This document shows positions 14,548 to 22,959 of a DNA stretch of 33,961 nucleotides, one piece after another. How positions within the stretch are numbered: position 1 is the stretch's first letter; each line of letters begins with the position of its first letter. Below the pieces are notes generated by a model. The model saw nothing but the letters and a program-made list of their open reading frames with translations, was not told the origin of the DNA and did no database searches. This DNA comes from Elusimicrobiota bacterium. Lineage in GTDB: Bacteria > Elusimicrobiota > Elusimicrobia > F11. The stretch lies in contig PLLH01000059.1 in the NCBI GenBank assembly GCA_003140895.1, forward strand, positions 20,389 through 54,349, in the 5' to 3' direction. The translations under genes were made by a program, and so were the position numbers.

Positions 14548-17500
14548 TGATAAAAAAAATGCATTTCCTTCATCAGAAAGGCATCAGTTTGGTTGAGATC
14601 ATTATCGCCATGACGATTATGGCGATGGTGATGCTCTCTGTCGCTCGGGGATTTATGTTCATGAACCGCGCGACGGTGCAATCCAAGGAAAAATCGTTTG
14701 CCTCGCAGAAAGCCATCCAAATGATGGAGGAGTTGAGAGGTTTGATCGCCAACAAGAGCGACACCTCCATCGGCGTTCTCGACGATTACGATGACGGGGC
14801 CGTTTATAACACGATTCTGACGACGAAACGGGAAGTGACCAGTGCCGGCGATGTTCTGAGCGGCAATAACAAAGGAAAGTTCGTTCGCCGCGTGAACGTG
14901 ATCATGCTTCCGAACGAGCCTTTGGCGCGCCAGGTGTTTGTCCGTGTTTACCGAGCCAGCAACAAACAGGTGTTGGCGGAAACGGTCAGCGTGGTTCGAA
15001 CGATCAGCAACCAGTTTGTTAATACGCAGGTGTTCGACGTGTATATTCTGTCTCTCGAAAACGTGCCGGGGTGGTGGGTCTTGCTCTCTAGTATGAAGCC
15101 GATGTTCGACAACGTTATTCAGGATCTTCAAACGCGAAACCCCGGACTCGAATGGCGTCCCCATTGGGTGACGCGTTTGGCTTACGGCCGCGACCCGTTC
15201 TATACGCCTTACGTCAATGAAGATAAAAGAACCAATGAGGAAGTCATGCCGTGGATTTATTTTTATCCGGGGCTGACAGTACCGGATAGCACGGTGCCCT
15301 GTTTTTATTATGTTCCGAGCAGCATCGCCGGGCGCGTTAATATTGATGGCACGGTTCAAAATTCGTGGAGTTATTCGATCGCCGATCAGTACAATCACGC
15401 GGTTCGCTATCCCGATGAAGAAGCCATGTATACCGCCGCTGTGACGGCGGCGGAGGCGGCGGGAACGACGCCCCCGGAAATGAGCCTGCGGATGCTCCTT
15501 GAAAAAATGAATTCTCCAACGGGCGGCATGAACAACGCCATGATTGTTAATCTCCATGGCGAATTGATTCCTCTTCCTCCCATGCGCAATTACTCGGACC
15601 CGGCCAAAGATCCGGTTGGGCATGCCAATGTCCGCATTGTGACTCACCCGGAAAAGCTCCAATACGCGTCAGGTTCCGCAGTGAAGCTTCGCGCGTATGG
15701 TTATGTGACAAACCCGGGCAGTTGGGCTCAGGATGCCACGCTTTCAACCATGACGGTTCTTTTTCCCAGTACATTCATCAATCCCGGTAGCATCACGATC
15801 CGCAAAGCCGTCGGTAACGGGACGCTGGCCTACTCATGGCAAGCCACGACCGCCGGGGTAGGAAATGATTACACGATCACGAATCCCGGCGGAACGCAGA
15901 CCCTGATCACTCTTTTTAATACACCGCTTCGGACGGCGCTGAATGGAGGAAAAGGCTTGAACGCCACCAAGCGTCTTTATGGGTTGGAATATATCCCGTG
16001 TGATTTGAGCGCGGCGCCCGCATTCGTCGAAGGAACCCAGGATCTGACAACGACCGACGGCGGCACGGCCCGTCCCAAGAACACGGCGCGGTGGGGTATT
16101 CAAATCGCCGCTGGAGTCTTAAACGACGGGCAATACACCATTGAAACGCGGATGGATGATGATGTGACGACAGGGGTGTCCGGCAATGAGCCCACCAATT
16201 TATCCCGGACCTATGTGTGGGTGGGGCGAGCGCCGCCGGTCACGGAACAATTTCAATTCATGGGCGATCCGCGCCATATGCCTTATACGGATGTCAAAAT
16301 AAACATGGGGTACAACGTTTATTTCTCCACGATCGATACCGCCGATTATCCGGGGTTCACTGGCACCAGTAATCTCTGGAACGGCGGCCCCAATGTGGAC
16401 GTCCCGCGTTATTTTCAAATGTATCGGAGCGGCTTGCTCACGTCGTGGGGGCTCTGGACCAGTATTACCGGGTATTCGAATTATTATGTGGGGCTCGGCG
16501 GGGAGATGGGATACGACGCGTCGAATTCCTTCACGAACAGTCTTCCGATTATCCGAACGCCGTGGTTGCCGAGCAGCGCTGCTTCCGCGAACGTGAATGA
16601 AATTATTGATGGATTTACCGAGTCGTACCAGCGGGTTATTTCAAGCAATGACAATACCTGGTGGGGGCTCTTCTGGCTGGGAGAGTTGTATCCGGATTCC
16701 GCTTATGCGACGTGGAGCGTTAATGGGAATCTGCCGGTGGGAAGCGCTGCCACGAATTTTTATCGAGCTCGATATAATGCAAAAGGGTTTAGTTTTGATC
16801 CGATCAAAAGAACCAGTGACCGAGGGTGTTCTTCTTTCTTAAATGGGAATGCCACGGGGAATAATACAACCTATTTTAATCACGAATATTGGGATACGAA
16901 CAACGGGACCATCACCACGCCTGGATTAACGTTGGCTCAAGACTTTAACTTCCCCTTGTATGATTCCATGTTGGCCCGGCGTCCATTCCGATTAAATGCC
17001 ACCAATAACCAGCCTCCGGAATGGAACGTCGCGGCTTATTCCGGGACCCGCACGACTCTCACAACGCTTGAAACGTACTATGAAGCCCAGGGGAATGAAG
17101 CGACTCATGATTCCAGCGCGTTGCTTCGGATGAAACTGGGAACCAATGTGGCTACCATGGTTATGAATGGACTGTCCCCACAAGGGGTGGTGAGTAACGC
17201 GTTTATTTCAAAATTATGCGTTATTAACTTGACGCGGGGATTTTTGGCGGCGGGAGCGCCGGCCATCACGACGGCACGGATTCCTCAGCTTCCCACGGTC
17301 ACTATCACAGGTCCCTCCACGACCGATGCGTTTAACAATCCGAGCACCATCAACGTGGTGTGGAGCACGGCGTGGACGCGGTGGGATTCTCTGCCTTACA
17401 CAAGCGGGTATCCCGCGAGTTACTCGGAGTCAACGAGCCTTACCGGTAACGTCAAATATTCCAACGATAACGGCAAACATTGGTATTTTATCAATACGGA

Positions 17501-17672
17501 TGGGGTGGCGAAGGTCGGTGTCAAAAGCGCCGCTCAGGCGACGTTAAGCCCTATTTCATGGAACGTGTCGGCCCTGCCTCGCGGAACCTACGTCCTTCGC
17601 ATCGAAGTTTATCGGGATACGATTCCATTACATTACAGCTATGCCCAGCGCCAAGTTTATATTAAGCGTTAA
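14544..17672 (+). CDS. Giant prepilin-like protein (1042 residues)
   Basis: The N-terminus is a clear type IV prepilin signal: a 13-residue leader ending in K-G, cleavage before ISLVE (Glu at mature +5), then a hydrophobic helix IIIAMTIMAMVMLSVARGF. Pilins and minor pilins are normally 130-400 residues, yet this protein continues for about 1000 residues. After the helical segment (to about 80) comes a long, aromatic-, Asn- and Thr-rich region with no family I recognise. The last about 130 residues (from PTVTITGPSTTDAFNNPSTI) look like an Ig/FnIII-type beta-sandwich, with VKYSNDNGKHWYFI and SALPRGTYVLRIEVYRD. It overlaps the PilX-like gene by 4 nt and is followed after 3 nt by a second prepilin gene. 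A role as a pilus or pseudopilus tip protein, perhaps an adhesin, is inference from size, N-terminus and neighbours. Confidence 0.88.
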   Translation: MMIKKMHFLHQKGISLVEIIIAMTIMAMVMLSVARGFMFMNRATVQSKEKSFASQKAIQMMEELRGLIANKSDTSIGVLDDYDDGAVYNTILTTKREVTSAGDVLSGNNKGKFVRRVNVIMLPNEPLARQVFVRVYRASNKQVLAETVSVVRTISNQFVNTQVFDVYILSLENVPGWWVLLSSMKPMFDNVIQDLQTRNPGLEWRPHWVTRLAYGRDPFYTPYVNEDKRTNEEVMPWIYFYPGLTVPDSTVPCFYYVPSSIAGRVNIDGTVQNSWSYSIADQYNHAVRYPDEEAMYTAAVTAAEAAGTTPPEMSLRMLLEKMNSPTGGMNNAMIVNLHGELIPLPPMRNYSDPAKDPVGHANVRIVTHPEKLQYASGSAVKLRAYGYVTNPGSWAQDATLSTMTVLFPSTFINPGSITIRKAVGNGTLAYSWQATTAGVGNDYTITNPGGTQTLITLFNTPLRTALNGGKGLNATKRLYGLEYIPCDLSAAPAFVEGTQDLTTTDGGTARPKNTARWGIQIAAGVLNDGQYTIETRMDDDVTTGVSGNEPTNLSRTYVWVGRAPPVTEQFQFMGDPRHMPYTDVKINMGYNVYFSTIDTADYPGFTGTSNLWNGGPNVDVPRYFQMYRSGLLTSWGLWTSITGYSNYYVGLGGEMGYDASNSFTNSLPIIRTPWLPSSAASANVNEIIDGFTESYQRVISSNDNTWWGLFWLGELYPDSAYATWSVNGNLPVGSAATNFYRARYNAKGFSFDPIKRTSDRGCSSFLNGNATGNNTTYFNHEYWDTNNGTITTPGLTLAQDFNFPLYDSMLARRPFRLNATNNQPPEWNVAAYSGTRTTLTTLETYYEAQGNEATHDSSALLRMKLGTNVATMVMNGLSPQGVVSNAFISKLCVINLTRGFLAAGAPAITTARIPQLPTVTITGPSTTDAFNNPSTINVVWSTAWTRWDSLPYTSGYPASYSESTSLTGNVKYSNDNGKHWYFINTDGVAKVGVKSAAQATLSPISWNVSALPRGTYVLRIEVYRDTIPLHYSYAQRQVYIKR

Positions 17673-17675
17673 CCT

Positions 17676-18680
17676 ATGAAACGCCATCGCATCCATACGG
17701 TTTCCAAGAAAGGAATTTCCCTGGTGGAAATGATGGTCGCGGTGGCGGTGATGTCGATCATCGTTCTGGCCGTGTCTCCCATGTTCACGTTGACGCAAAA
17801 AGGGTATTCCTCCATGGAAGCGCACAACGCGCTGAAAATGAGCGGCCAGGAGACCATCAATCGGATTGGAAACAAGCTAACGCAATGCAAACGGTTTTTT
17901 GACGGCTCGGCGGCGTCAACCCCGTTTCTGGCGCGCGTGTCGATTGCCTCGCCCACGTTGTTGGCCGGAAGCAAATTGCCGATTGTCGAAGAAACGGGAA
18001 CGCTGTCCCCCAGTTCATCGACCTTCGTCGCCAGCAGCGTCGGGAACTCCGTTTTCTTTGCCAGTATTGAGGCCCCCTGCGATGTGTCGGTCGGCGCCGA
18101 ATCGGTTCGGATCGACAGCTATCAGTTTAACTATTATTTTCTGGCCGAAGACGGGACGGCGTCTTTGGGGCCCCAGCGAAAAATTGTTATTTGGGAATGG
18201 CACAGTAAATTTTATGTAGATTATATCCAGATCATGTCCATCTCGAATGTGACGAAACGAAATTCGGTGGTGTCGATTTTGTTCTCAAGCGGGACCACGT
18301 ACGCGTGGGATCCATCAGCGACAAACGTGAATTCGGCCTTCTACCTTCTCTCTGCCGGCGGGGGAATAACAGCCGAAGCCACTCATGTGATTCTTCAGGA
18401 TTCGTTGAAGCCGATGATCAAGATGATTACCGGGGTCACGGCCGGAGGGTTTCGTTACGGGGTTTCTCCCAATACGGGGAGTGCGTTTAAGTCGTCTCAA
18501 AAAGTCCCCAATTTCGCGACGGCCAACGCGAAATTTCCATCAGGATTTGAGCTTGTCGTCATCGGCCCCAATAGCTCCCGGCAGGTTTTTTTGCGGTTTG
18601 TCAGCGTCGCCCAGGGATCCTTTTCAGGTTATATTGCGGATGAAGAAGTGTTGTTGGCCACAGTTCGTGACCTTTGGTAG
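17676..18680 (+). CDS. PilW/PulJ-like prepilin
   Basis: A 334-residue protein with a type IV prepilin N-terminus: 13-residue basic leader ending K-K-G, cleavage before ISLVE, Glu at mature +5, then the helix MMVAVAVMSIIVLAVSPMF. The leader length and the GISLVE site are identical in kind to those of the giant prepilin upstream, so the same prepilin peptidase (PilD type) should process both. The segment ALKMSGQETINRIGNKLTQC (around 50-69) resembles the PilW/GspJ region after the helix. The remaining globular part has no recognised domain. The gene starts 3 nt after the giant pilin gene with no good Shine-Dalgarno of its own, so it is probably translated by coupling. Neither the pilus motor ATPase nor the prepilin peptidase is in this window. 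Confidence 0.87.
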   Translation: MKRHRIHTVSKKGISLVEMMVAVAVMSIIVLAVSPMFTLTQKGYSSMEAHNALKMSGQETINRIGNKLTQCKRFFDGSAASTPFLARVSIASPTLLAGSKLPIVEETGTLSPSSSTFVASSVGNSVFFASIEAPCDVSVGAESVRIDSYQFNYYFLAEDGTASLGPQRKIVIWEWHSKFYVDYIQIMSISNVTKRNSVVSILFSSGTTYAWDPSATNVNSAFYLLSAGGGITAEATHVILQDSLKPMIKMITGVTAGGFRYGVSPNTGSAFKSSQKVPNFATANAKFPSGFELVVIGPNSSRQVFLRFVSVAQGSFSGYIADEEVLLATVRDLW

Positions 18681-18696
18681 GTTTTAAGGAGGGACT

Positions 18697-19293
18697 ATGT
18701 TAGAAGAATCGAAAAATGTTTCAGGTGAAGTGAGCGTGAAACCGTCGGTAAGACCCCCGTTTAAACGGCGCATTATTCTGATTAAACGGTCGCTCCAGAT
18801 GAAATACGCGGCGGTGATGTTTATCTTGTTCGCGCTGGCGGCCTTCACGGTGTGGTGGGAGGTGTACCAAAGCCTCTCGGGGCTCTCGGACAGCGGTTTG
18901 ATCACGGATCCAAATCTTATGACGATGGTGACCAAGATCAGCACGGTCGTTTTCATGAAAGTGGGGGCGCTCCTGATTTTGGTGTGGATTTTGTCGATCG
19001 CTCTGTCTCATTTCGTGGCGGGGCCGATTTATCGGTTTGAGACGAGTTTAAAGACGTTACGAACCGGTGATTTAACCCATCGCGTTTTTCTTCGAAAACG
19101 GGATGAGCTGAAAAACCTCGCTCAAGAGTTTAACGACACGATCAATGTCCTGCAGACCAACGTGCTTAACGATCGCAAGAAAATTGAAGGGCTTGCGGCG
19201 CGGCTTCAGGGGTTGGCGGGGAAAGTGGATTCAGCGGAGTTGCAATCCATTATCGCTGAACTGAAATCCGTCACAGCCTCTTTTAAAGCGTAA
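18697..19293 (+). CDS. Two-helix membrane protein with HAMP domain, no output domain
   Basis: A 198-residue inner-membrane protein. Two hydrophobic helices (about 36-56 and 84-108) flank a short periplasmic loop of about 28 residues. A HAMP-type linker follows at 109-153 (GPIYRFETSLKTLRTGDLTH, then DELKNLAQEFNDTINVL), and then a helical coiled-coil-like tail to the C-terminus. HAMP domains normally carry signals to kinase, cyclase or chemotaxis output domains, but none is present, so it may act by binding a partner. A strong AAGGAGG Shine-Dalgarno lies close to the ATG. It is 16 nt after the PilW-like gene and ends the operon before a terminator, suggesting a role with the pilin proteins. This position and domain make-up are seen; the function is unknown. 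Confidence 0.82.
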   Translation: MLEESKNVSGEVSVKPSVRPPFKRRIILIKRSLQMKYAAVMFILFALAAFTVWWEVYQSLSGLSDSGLITDPNLMTMVTKISTVVFMKVGALLILVWILSIALSHFVAGPIYRFETSLKTLRTGDLTHRVFLRKRDELKNLAQEFNDTINVLQTNVLNDRKKIEGLAARLQGLAGKVDSAELQSIIAELKSVTASFKA

Positions 19294-19311
19294 CGGAAAC
19301 GGCTTTTATCT

Positions 19312-19374
19312 CTCCCTCTTCTGTCGCGGCGTTTCGCCGACAGCGTTTCGCTGACAGGGGAGGGAGTTTTTTTT
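19312..19374 (+). terminator. Rho-independent terminator closing the pilin-like operon
   Basis: An outer 14-bp stem (19312-19325 with 19353-19366, including two G-T pairs) encloses two small hairpins, GGCG-TTT-CGCC (19328-19338) and AGCG-TTT-CGCT (19342-19352), and is followed by eight T. The unusual branched form is still a clear terminator. It stands only 10 nt before the tmk start. Confidence 0.85.
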
Positions 19375-19384
19375 ATTTGATACC

Positions 19385-20029
19385 ATGTGGGCCATGCCAA
19401 CGAAACGTTTGTTTATCACATTGGAAGGGACCGACGGAGTCGGCAAATCAACCCACGCCCGCCTTCTCAAAAGATGGCTTCAGAAAAAAGGCGTCCGTGT
19501 CCTCCTGACGCGTGAGCCGGGGGGGGGCGCCTTGGCTGAAAAGATTCGCGGCTTGCTTCTTAACCCGGCGATCCGGATGGCCCCTCTCGTTGAATTATTC
19601 CTCTACGAAGCGGCGCGGGCCGATCATTTGAAAACGGTCATTCAGCCCGCTCTTAAGAAAAAACGGGTCGTGATTTGCGACCGCTTTACCGATGCCACTC
19701 TCGCTTATCAGGGGTTTGCCCGAGGCCTTTCTTTAACGGATATCGCGGCTCTTAACGAGGTGGCCTCCGAGGGGCTTAAGCCCGATTTAACTCTGCTTCT
19801 CGACCTCTCTCCCAAAGAAGGGCTGGCCAAGGCCCGGGCTCGAACGACGTCCGGATCGGGAGATCGCCTGGAGAACGAGGGGCTTGCCTTTCAACGCCGG
19901 GTTCGTCACGGATACCTGTCCGTCGCCAAGCGGGACAAGAAGCGTATCCGGGTTGTTCCCGTGCAATCCACCATTGAAGCGACGCAGGGCTTGATTCGGG
20001 ATATCGTTGCCTCCGTTCTGAAACGATGA
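19385..20029 (+). CDS. tmk: Thymidylate kinase
   Basis: Phosphorylates dTMP to dTDP with ATP, an essential step of dTTP supply. The 214-residue protein shows the P-loop LEGTDGVGKSTHARLL (GTDGVGKST at 15-23), LTREPGGGALAEKIR, the DRFTDATLAYQGFARGL segment (the usual DR-Y/F motif) and GDRLENEGLAFQRRV near the LID region. Length is normal. ATG codons at 19385 and 19394 are both possible; the second gives MPTKRLFITLEG, closer to the usual start. No Shine-Dalgarno is visible before either, and the first lies 10 nt behind the terminator of the upstream operon. The tmk stop overlaps the holB start by 4 nt, a common tmk-holB pair. Confidence 0.95.
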   Translation: MWAMPTKRLFITLEGTDGVGKSTHARLLKRWLQKKGVRVLLTREPGGGALAEKIRGLLLNPAIRMAPLVELFLYEAARADHLKTVIQPALKKKRVVICDRFTDATLAYQGFARGLSLTDIAALNEVASEGLKPDLTLLLDLSPKEGLAKARARTTSGSGDRLENEGLAFQRRVRHGYLSVAKRDKKRIRVVPVQSTIEATQGLIRDIVASVLKR

Positions 20030-20970
20030 AGATCCTCGGCCAGAAACCGGCTCTCACCTATCTCATGCGCGGGTTAGCCCATGGCACCCTGTCTCCCAGT
20101 CTGATTTTTGTCGGTCCGGCAGGCGTGGGCAAAAAAACCGTCGCGGTTGAATTGGCCAAATCGTTTTCTTGTTTGAATCCGGTGCGGTTAAAAAAGAATG
20201 ACGTCGACCTCCCTCGATGTCATCGGTGTTCATCGTGCGAGCGAATCGGCCGCAATAATCATACGGATGTGTTGCTCATCGATCGGGCCGCTCAGGCGGC
20301 CGTGTTGAGAGAGAAAGAGGAAACGCAAACCGCACTCAAGATTGAAACGATCCGGCAGGTGGATAAGTTTTTGCGGATTAAACCGTTGGAAAGTCCGCGG
20401 CGCGTGGCGATCATTGATGAGGCGGATCTCCTGACGATTGAGGCCGCCAACGCCATGCTCAAAGTGTTGGAAGAACCTCCCGCCAACGCCCAGATCATTC
20501 TGCTGGTTGAGCGCCTGCGGAATATTCCTCCGACGGTACAGTCCCGGTGCGCGGTCCTTCATTTTAAACCCGTGGCCTCCGGCGACCTGGCTCTCTGGCT
20601 TCATGAGGAACAGGGAGTGTCCATGGATCACGCGTTGGAAGTGGCGCAGCGTTCCGGCGGGTCTTTTTCCAAAGCGCTGGCCCTCAAAGATGACGATGCG
20701 CCGGAGGTGGATCTTTCTTCTTTCGACATGGACGAGTTTTTTAGTTGGTTGGGAGAAGCGTCGTGGAGAAAGGAAGGTCGCAAGCGGGCCGAGCGGGTTC
20801 TGACGGCGTTGATTGAGGAAGCGGAGCGCCAGCTGTCTTCTGGCGATTTAGAACAAGCCGGGCGGATCAAACTGTTGCTCTCGGCCCGTCGATGCCTGGA
20901 TCATCACGTGAATCCTCGGTTGGTTCTGGAAGATCTTTTTGTCAAAATGAGAGTTCCGGTCGGATCATGA
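20026..20970 (+). CDS. holB: DNA polymerase III delta' subunit
   Basis: Clamp-loader subunit delta' of the replicative polymerase. The 314-residue protein has GPAGVGKKT (30-38, P-loop), a zinc module made of Cys49 and the cluster Cys65-x2-Cys68-x2-Cys71, an IDEADLLTIEAANAMLKVLEEPP stretch (Walker B and box VI region) and TVQSRCAVLHFKP (SRC motif). These are typical of the DnaX/HolB group; the short P-loop form with Lys at the Ser/Thr position and the pairing with tmk favour delta' over tau/gamma. Overlaps of 4 nt link it to tmk and to metG. Confidence 0.93.
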   Translation: MKILGQKPALTYLMRGLAHGTLSPSLIFVGPAGVGKKTVAVELAKSFSCLNPVRLKKNDVDLPRCHRCSSCERIGRNNHTDVLLIDRAAQAAVLREKEETQTALKIETIRQVDKFLRIKPLESPRRVAIIDEADLLTIEAANAMLKVLEEPPANAQIILLVERLRNIPPTVQSRCAVLHFKPVASGDLALWLHEEQGVSMDHALEVAQRSGGSFSKALALKDDDAPEVDLSSFDMDEFFSWLGEASWRKEGRKRAERVLTALIEEAERQLSSGDLEQAGRIKLLLSARRCLDHHVNPRLVLEDLFVKMRVPVGS

Positions 20971-22520
20971 AAAAATTTTACATCACAACACCGATTTATT
21001 ACGTGAACGATGTCCCTCATATCGGTCACGCTTACACCACCATCGCCGCCGATGTGTTGGCGCGGTGGAAACGCCTGTCCGGCCAGCCGACGTTCTTTCT
21101 CACCGGGACGGACGAACACGGGGCCAAAATCGCCCAGGTGGCTGAGGCCGCGAAGATCTCTCCTCAACAGTTGGTTGATCAAGTCTCCCGAAAATTCAGC
21201 GACCTGTGGACGACCCTCACGATATCCAACGATGATTTTATCCGGACCAGCGAAGAACGGCATGTGAAGGTGGTCCAGGCTATTTTTGAAACCCTGAAAA
21301 AGAAGGGGGATATCTACAAAGGGTTTTATGAGGACTGGTACTGCTTGTCGGATGAAACCTATTTCTCTGAAGCGGATCTGGTTGATAAGAAATGCCCCCA
21401 GTGCGGCCGGGACGTTAACAAGCTAAAAGAAGAGAGCTATTTTTTCAAACTGTCAAAATATGAGAAGCCGCTTTTGGATTTTTATGCCGCTCATCCCGCG
21501 TTTCTTTCGCCTAAAAACCGGGCCAATGAAATCATCAACTTCGTGAAATCCGGGCTCAGAGATTTGTCTGTTTCCCGTTCCCGCGTGAAATGGGGCGTTC
21601 CCGTCCCCTCTGATCCGGCTCACGTGGTTTATGTGTGGTTTGACGCTCTTATTAATTACGTCACGGCGGCCGGATTTAAGGCGGAGAGGGGATCCTCAAA
21701 GCCGGATTTCGCCGATCTTTGGCCGGCGGATGTGCATTTGGTGGGCAAGGAAATCTTCCGGTTTCACGCGGTTATCTGGCCCGCGATGCTCATGGCGTTG
21801 GAGTTGCCGCTCCCGCTCAAAGTGTTCGCGCATGGGTGGTGGACGGTGGAAGGAACCAAAATGTCCAAATCCCTTGGGAATGTCGTTGACCCCCATACAA
21901 TGGTGGCGGAATACGGCGTGGATCCCTTCCGTTATTTTCTTTTCCGCGAAGTGCCGTTTGGTTCCGACGGCGACTTTTCTGAAAAATCTCTTCTGGGGCG
22001 GTATAATTCAGAACTGGCCAATAATTTGGGGAATCTCGTCCAGCGGTCCGTGACGATTTTGGTCAAAAATTTTGACGGGGTGATTCCGGTGACGTCTCAC
22101 ACCTCGGTTCTGATGGGGGACGGCAAAGCCTGGGTTGCCGGCATCCGCCGGGATTTCGAGGCGCTCGCTTTCGGGGACGTTTTGGAGAGCGCTTTCTCTT
22201 TGATGATCAAAACAAACAAATTTATCGACGAGAAAGCGCCATGGAAGCTGGGGATTGATCAAAAGAAAGAGTTGGCGCAGGTTCTTGTCGAATGCGTGGC
22301 CGTGTTGAAAGTGTTGTCCGTTGTCCTTTCTCCGTTTATGCCAACGAAGATGCAGGAGTTGTGGGTTGGCTTGGGCGAGAAGGGGCTTATTGAGCAGGAA
22401 GGCGGGGCCCTTCTGGCGGCCTTGGAACGAGAGCCCGCTTTTTCTATTTCCTTCGAAGCAGGTCAGACCGTCAAAAAAGGGGACCCTTTATTTATGCGAA
22501 AGGGTGGACGGTGGAAGTAA
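20967..22520 (+). CDS. metG: Methionyl-tRNA synthetase (short form)
   Basis: Class I synthetase charging tRNA-Met. I chose the ATG at 20967 (517 residues) because it overlaps the holB stop in an ATGA and begins MKKFYITTPIYYVNDVPHIG, the standard MetRS opening; the frame is open upstream to 20892 only inside holB. Motifs: HIGH at 18-21, FLTGTDEHGAKI, and KMSKS at 298-302. The connective-peptide zinc site has Cys126, Cys143 and Cys146, but the position of the second ligand is Asp129 (CLSD rather than CxxC). It lacks the C-terminal tRNA-binding (EMAP-II-like) extension of long MetRS forms. The response-regulator gene begins 23 nt downstream. Confidence 0.96.
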   Translation: MKKFYITTPIYYVNDVPHIGHAYTTIAADVLARWKRLSGQPTFFLTGTDEHGAKIAQVAEAAKISPQQLVDQVSRKFSDLWTTLTISNDDFIRTSEERHVKVVQAIFETLKKKGDIYKGFYEDWYCLSDETYFSEADLVDKKCPQCGRDVNKLKEESYFFKLSKYEKPLLDFYAAHPAFLSPKNRANEIINFVKSGLRDLSVSRSRVKWGVPVPSDPAHVVYVWFDALINYVTAAGFKAERGSSKPDFADLWPADVHLVGKEIFRFHAVIWPAMLMALELPLPLKVFAHGWWTVEGTKMSKSLGNVVDPHTMVAEYGVDPFRYFLFREVPFGSDGDFSEKSLLGRYNSELANNLGNLVQRSVTILVKNFDGVIPVTSHTSVLMGDGKAWVAGIRRDFEALAFGDVLESAFSLMIKTNKFIDEKAPWKLGIDQKKELAQVLVECVAVLKVLSVVLSPFMPTKMQELWVGLGEKGLIEQEGGALLAALEREPAFSISFEAGQTVKKGDPLFMRKGGRWK

Positions 22521-22543
22521 AGGCGTCAAAGGAGGCGGTTCAT

Positions 22544-22945
22544 ATGGCAGGTAAAAAAACTATTTTAGTTATTGATGATGAGCAGGCGATTTGCGACACG
22601 ATGAGCGACATGCTCGATGAAAAAGGTTATGGGGTTCTCGTGGCCACGAACGGCGTGGATGGCCTTAAGATTGTGGCGGAACAGCCGGTGGACCTCATTA
22701 TTCTGGATTTGAATATGCCACGAATGGATGGGTATATGTTCATGGAGCATCTCCAGGAACGATGGACAAAAGAATCGCGCCGGGAGCCCATTCCTCCGAT
22801 CATTGTTCTTAGCGCCGTGGATATGAAAAAAGATTTCGGTCTCGCCAAGAATTTGGGGGCCACCCGGTATATGCAGAAGCCTTTTAAATCGTGGGAATTT
22901 TATGCCGCCGTTCAAGAGAGCCTCGGCGACACCGATACGCCGTAA
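22544..22945 (+). CDS. Single-domain response regulator (CheY-like receiver)
   Basis: A 133-residue stand-alone receiver domain. The acidic pair Asp11-Asp12 (VIDDEQ), the phospho-acceptor Asp55 (LIILDLNMPRMDGY), the Ser/Thr switch position in IIVLSAVD and the conserved Lys in MQKPF are all present. The ATG at 22544 is preceded by AAAGGAGG with 8-nt spacing, which decides it over an upstream in-frame GTG at 22511 that overlaps metG. No output domain or kinase is nearby, so the partner is unknown; it could act by protein contact like CheY or PilG/PilH. Twenty-three nt separate it from metG, and the yceI gene converges 14 nt after its stop. Confidence 0.93.
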   Translation: MAGKKTILVIDDEQAICDTMSDMLDEKGYGVLVATNGVDGLKIVAEQPVDLIILDLNMPRMDGYMFMEHLQERWTKESRREPIPPIIVLSAVDMKKDFGLAKNLGATRYMQKPFKSWEFYAAVQESLGDTDTP

Positions 22946-22959
22946 AGAGCCCCCCTACT

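Noticed and set aside
14523-15662. Antisense open frame of 379 codons opposite the giant prepilin
   Set aside because: Composition is Arg/His-rich with no known motifs, and the plus-strand frame has a clear prepilin N-terminus and operon context.
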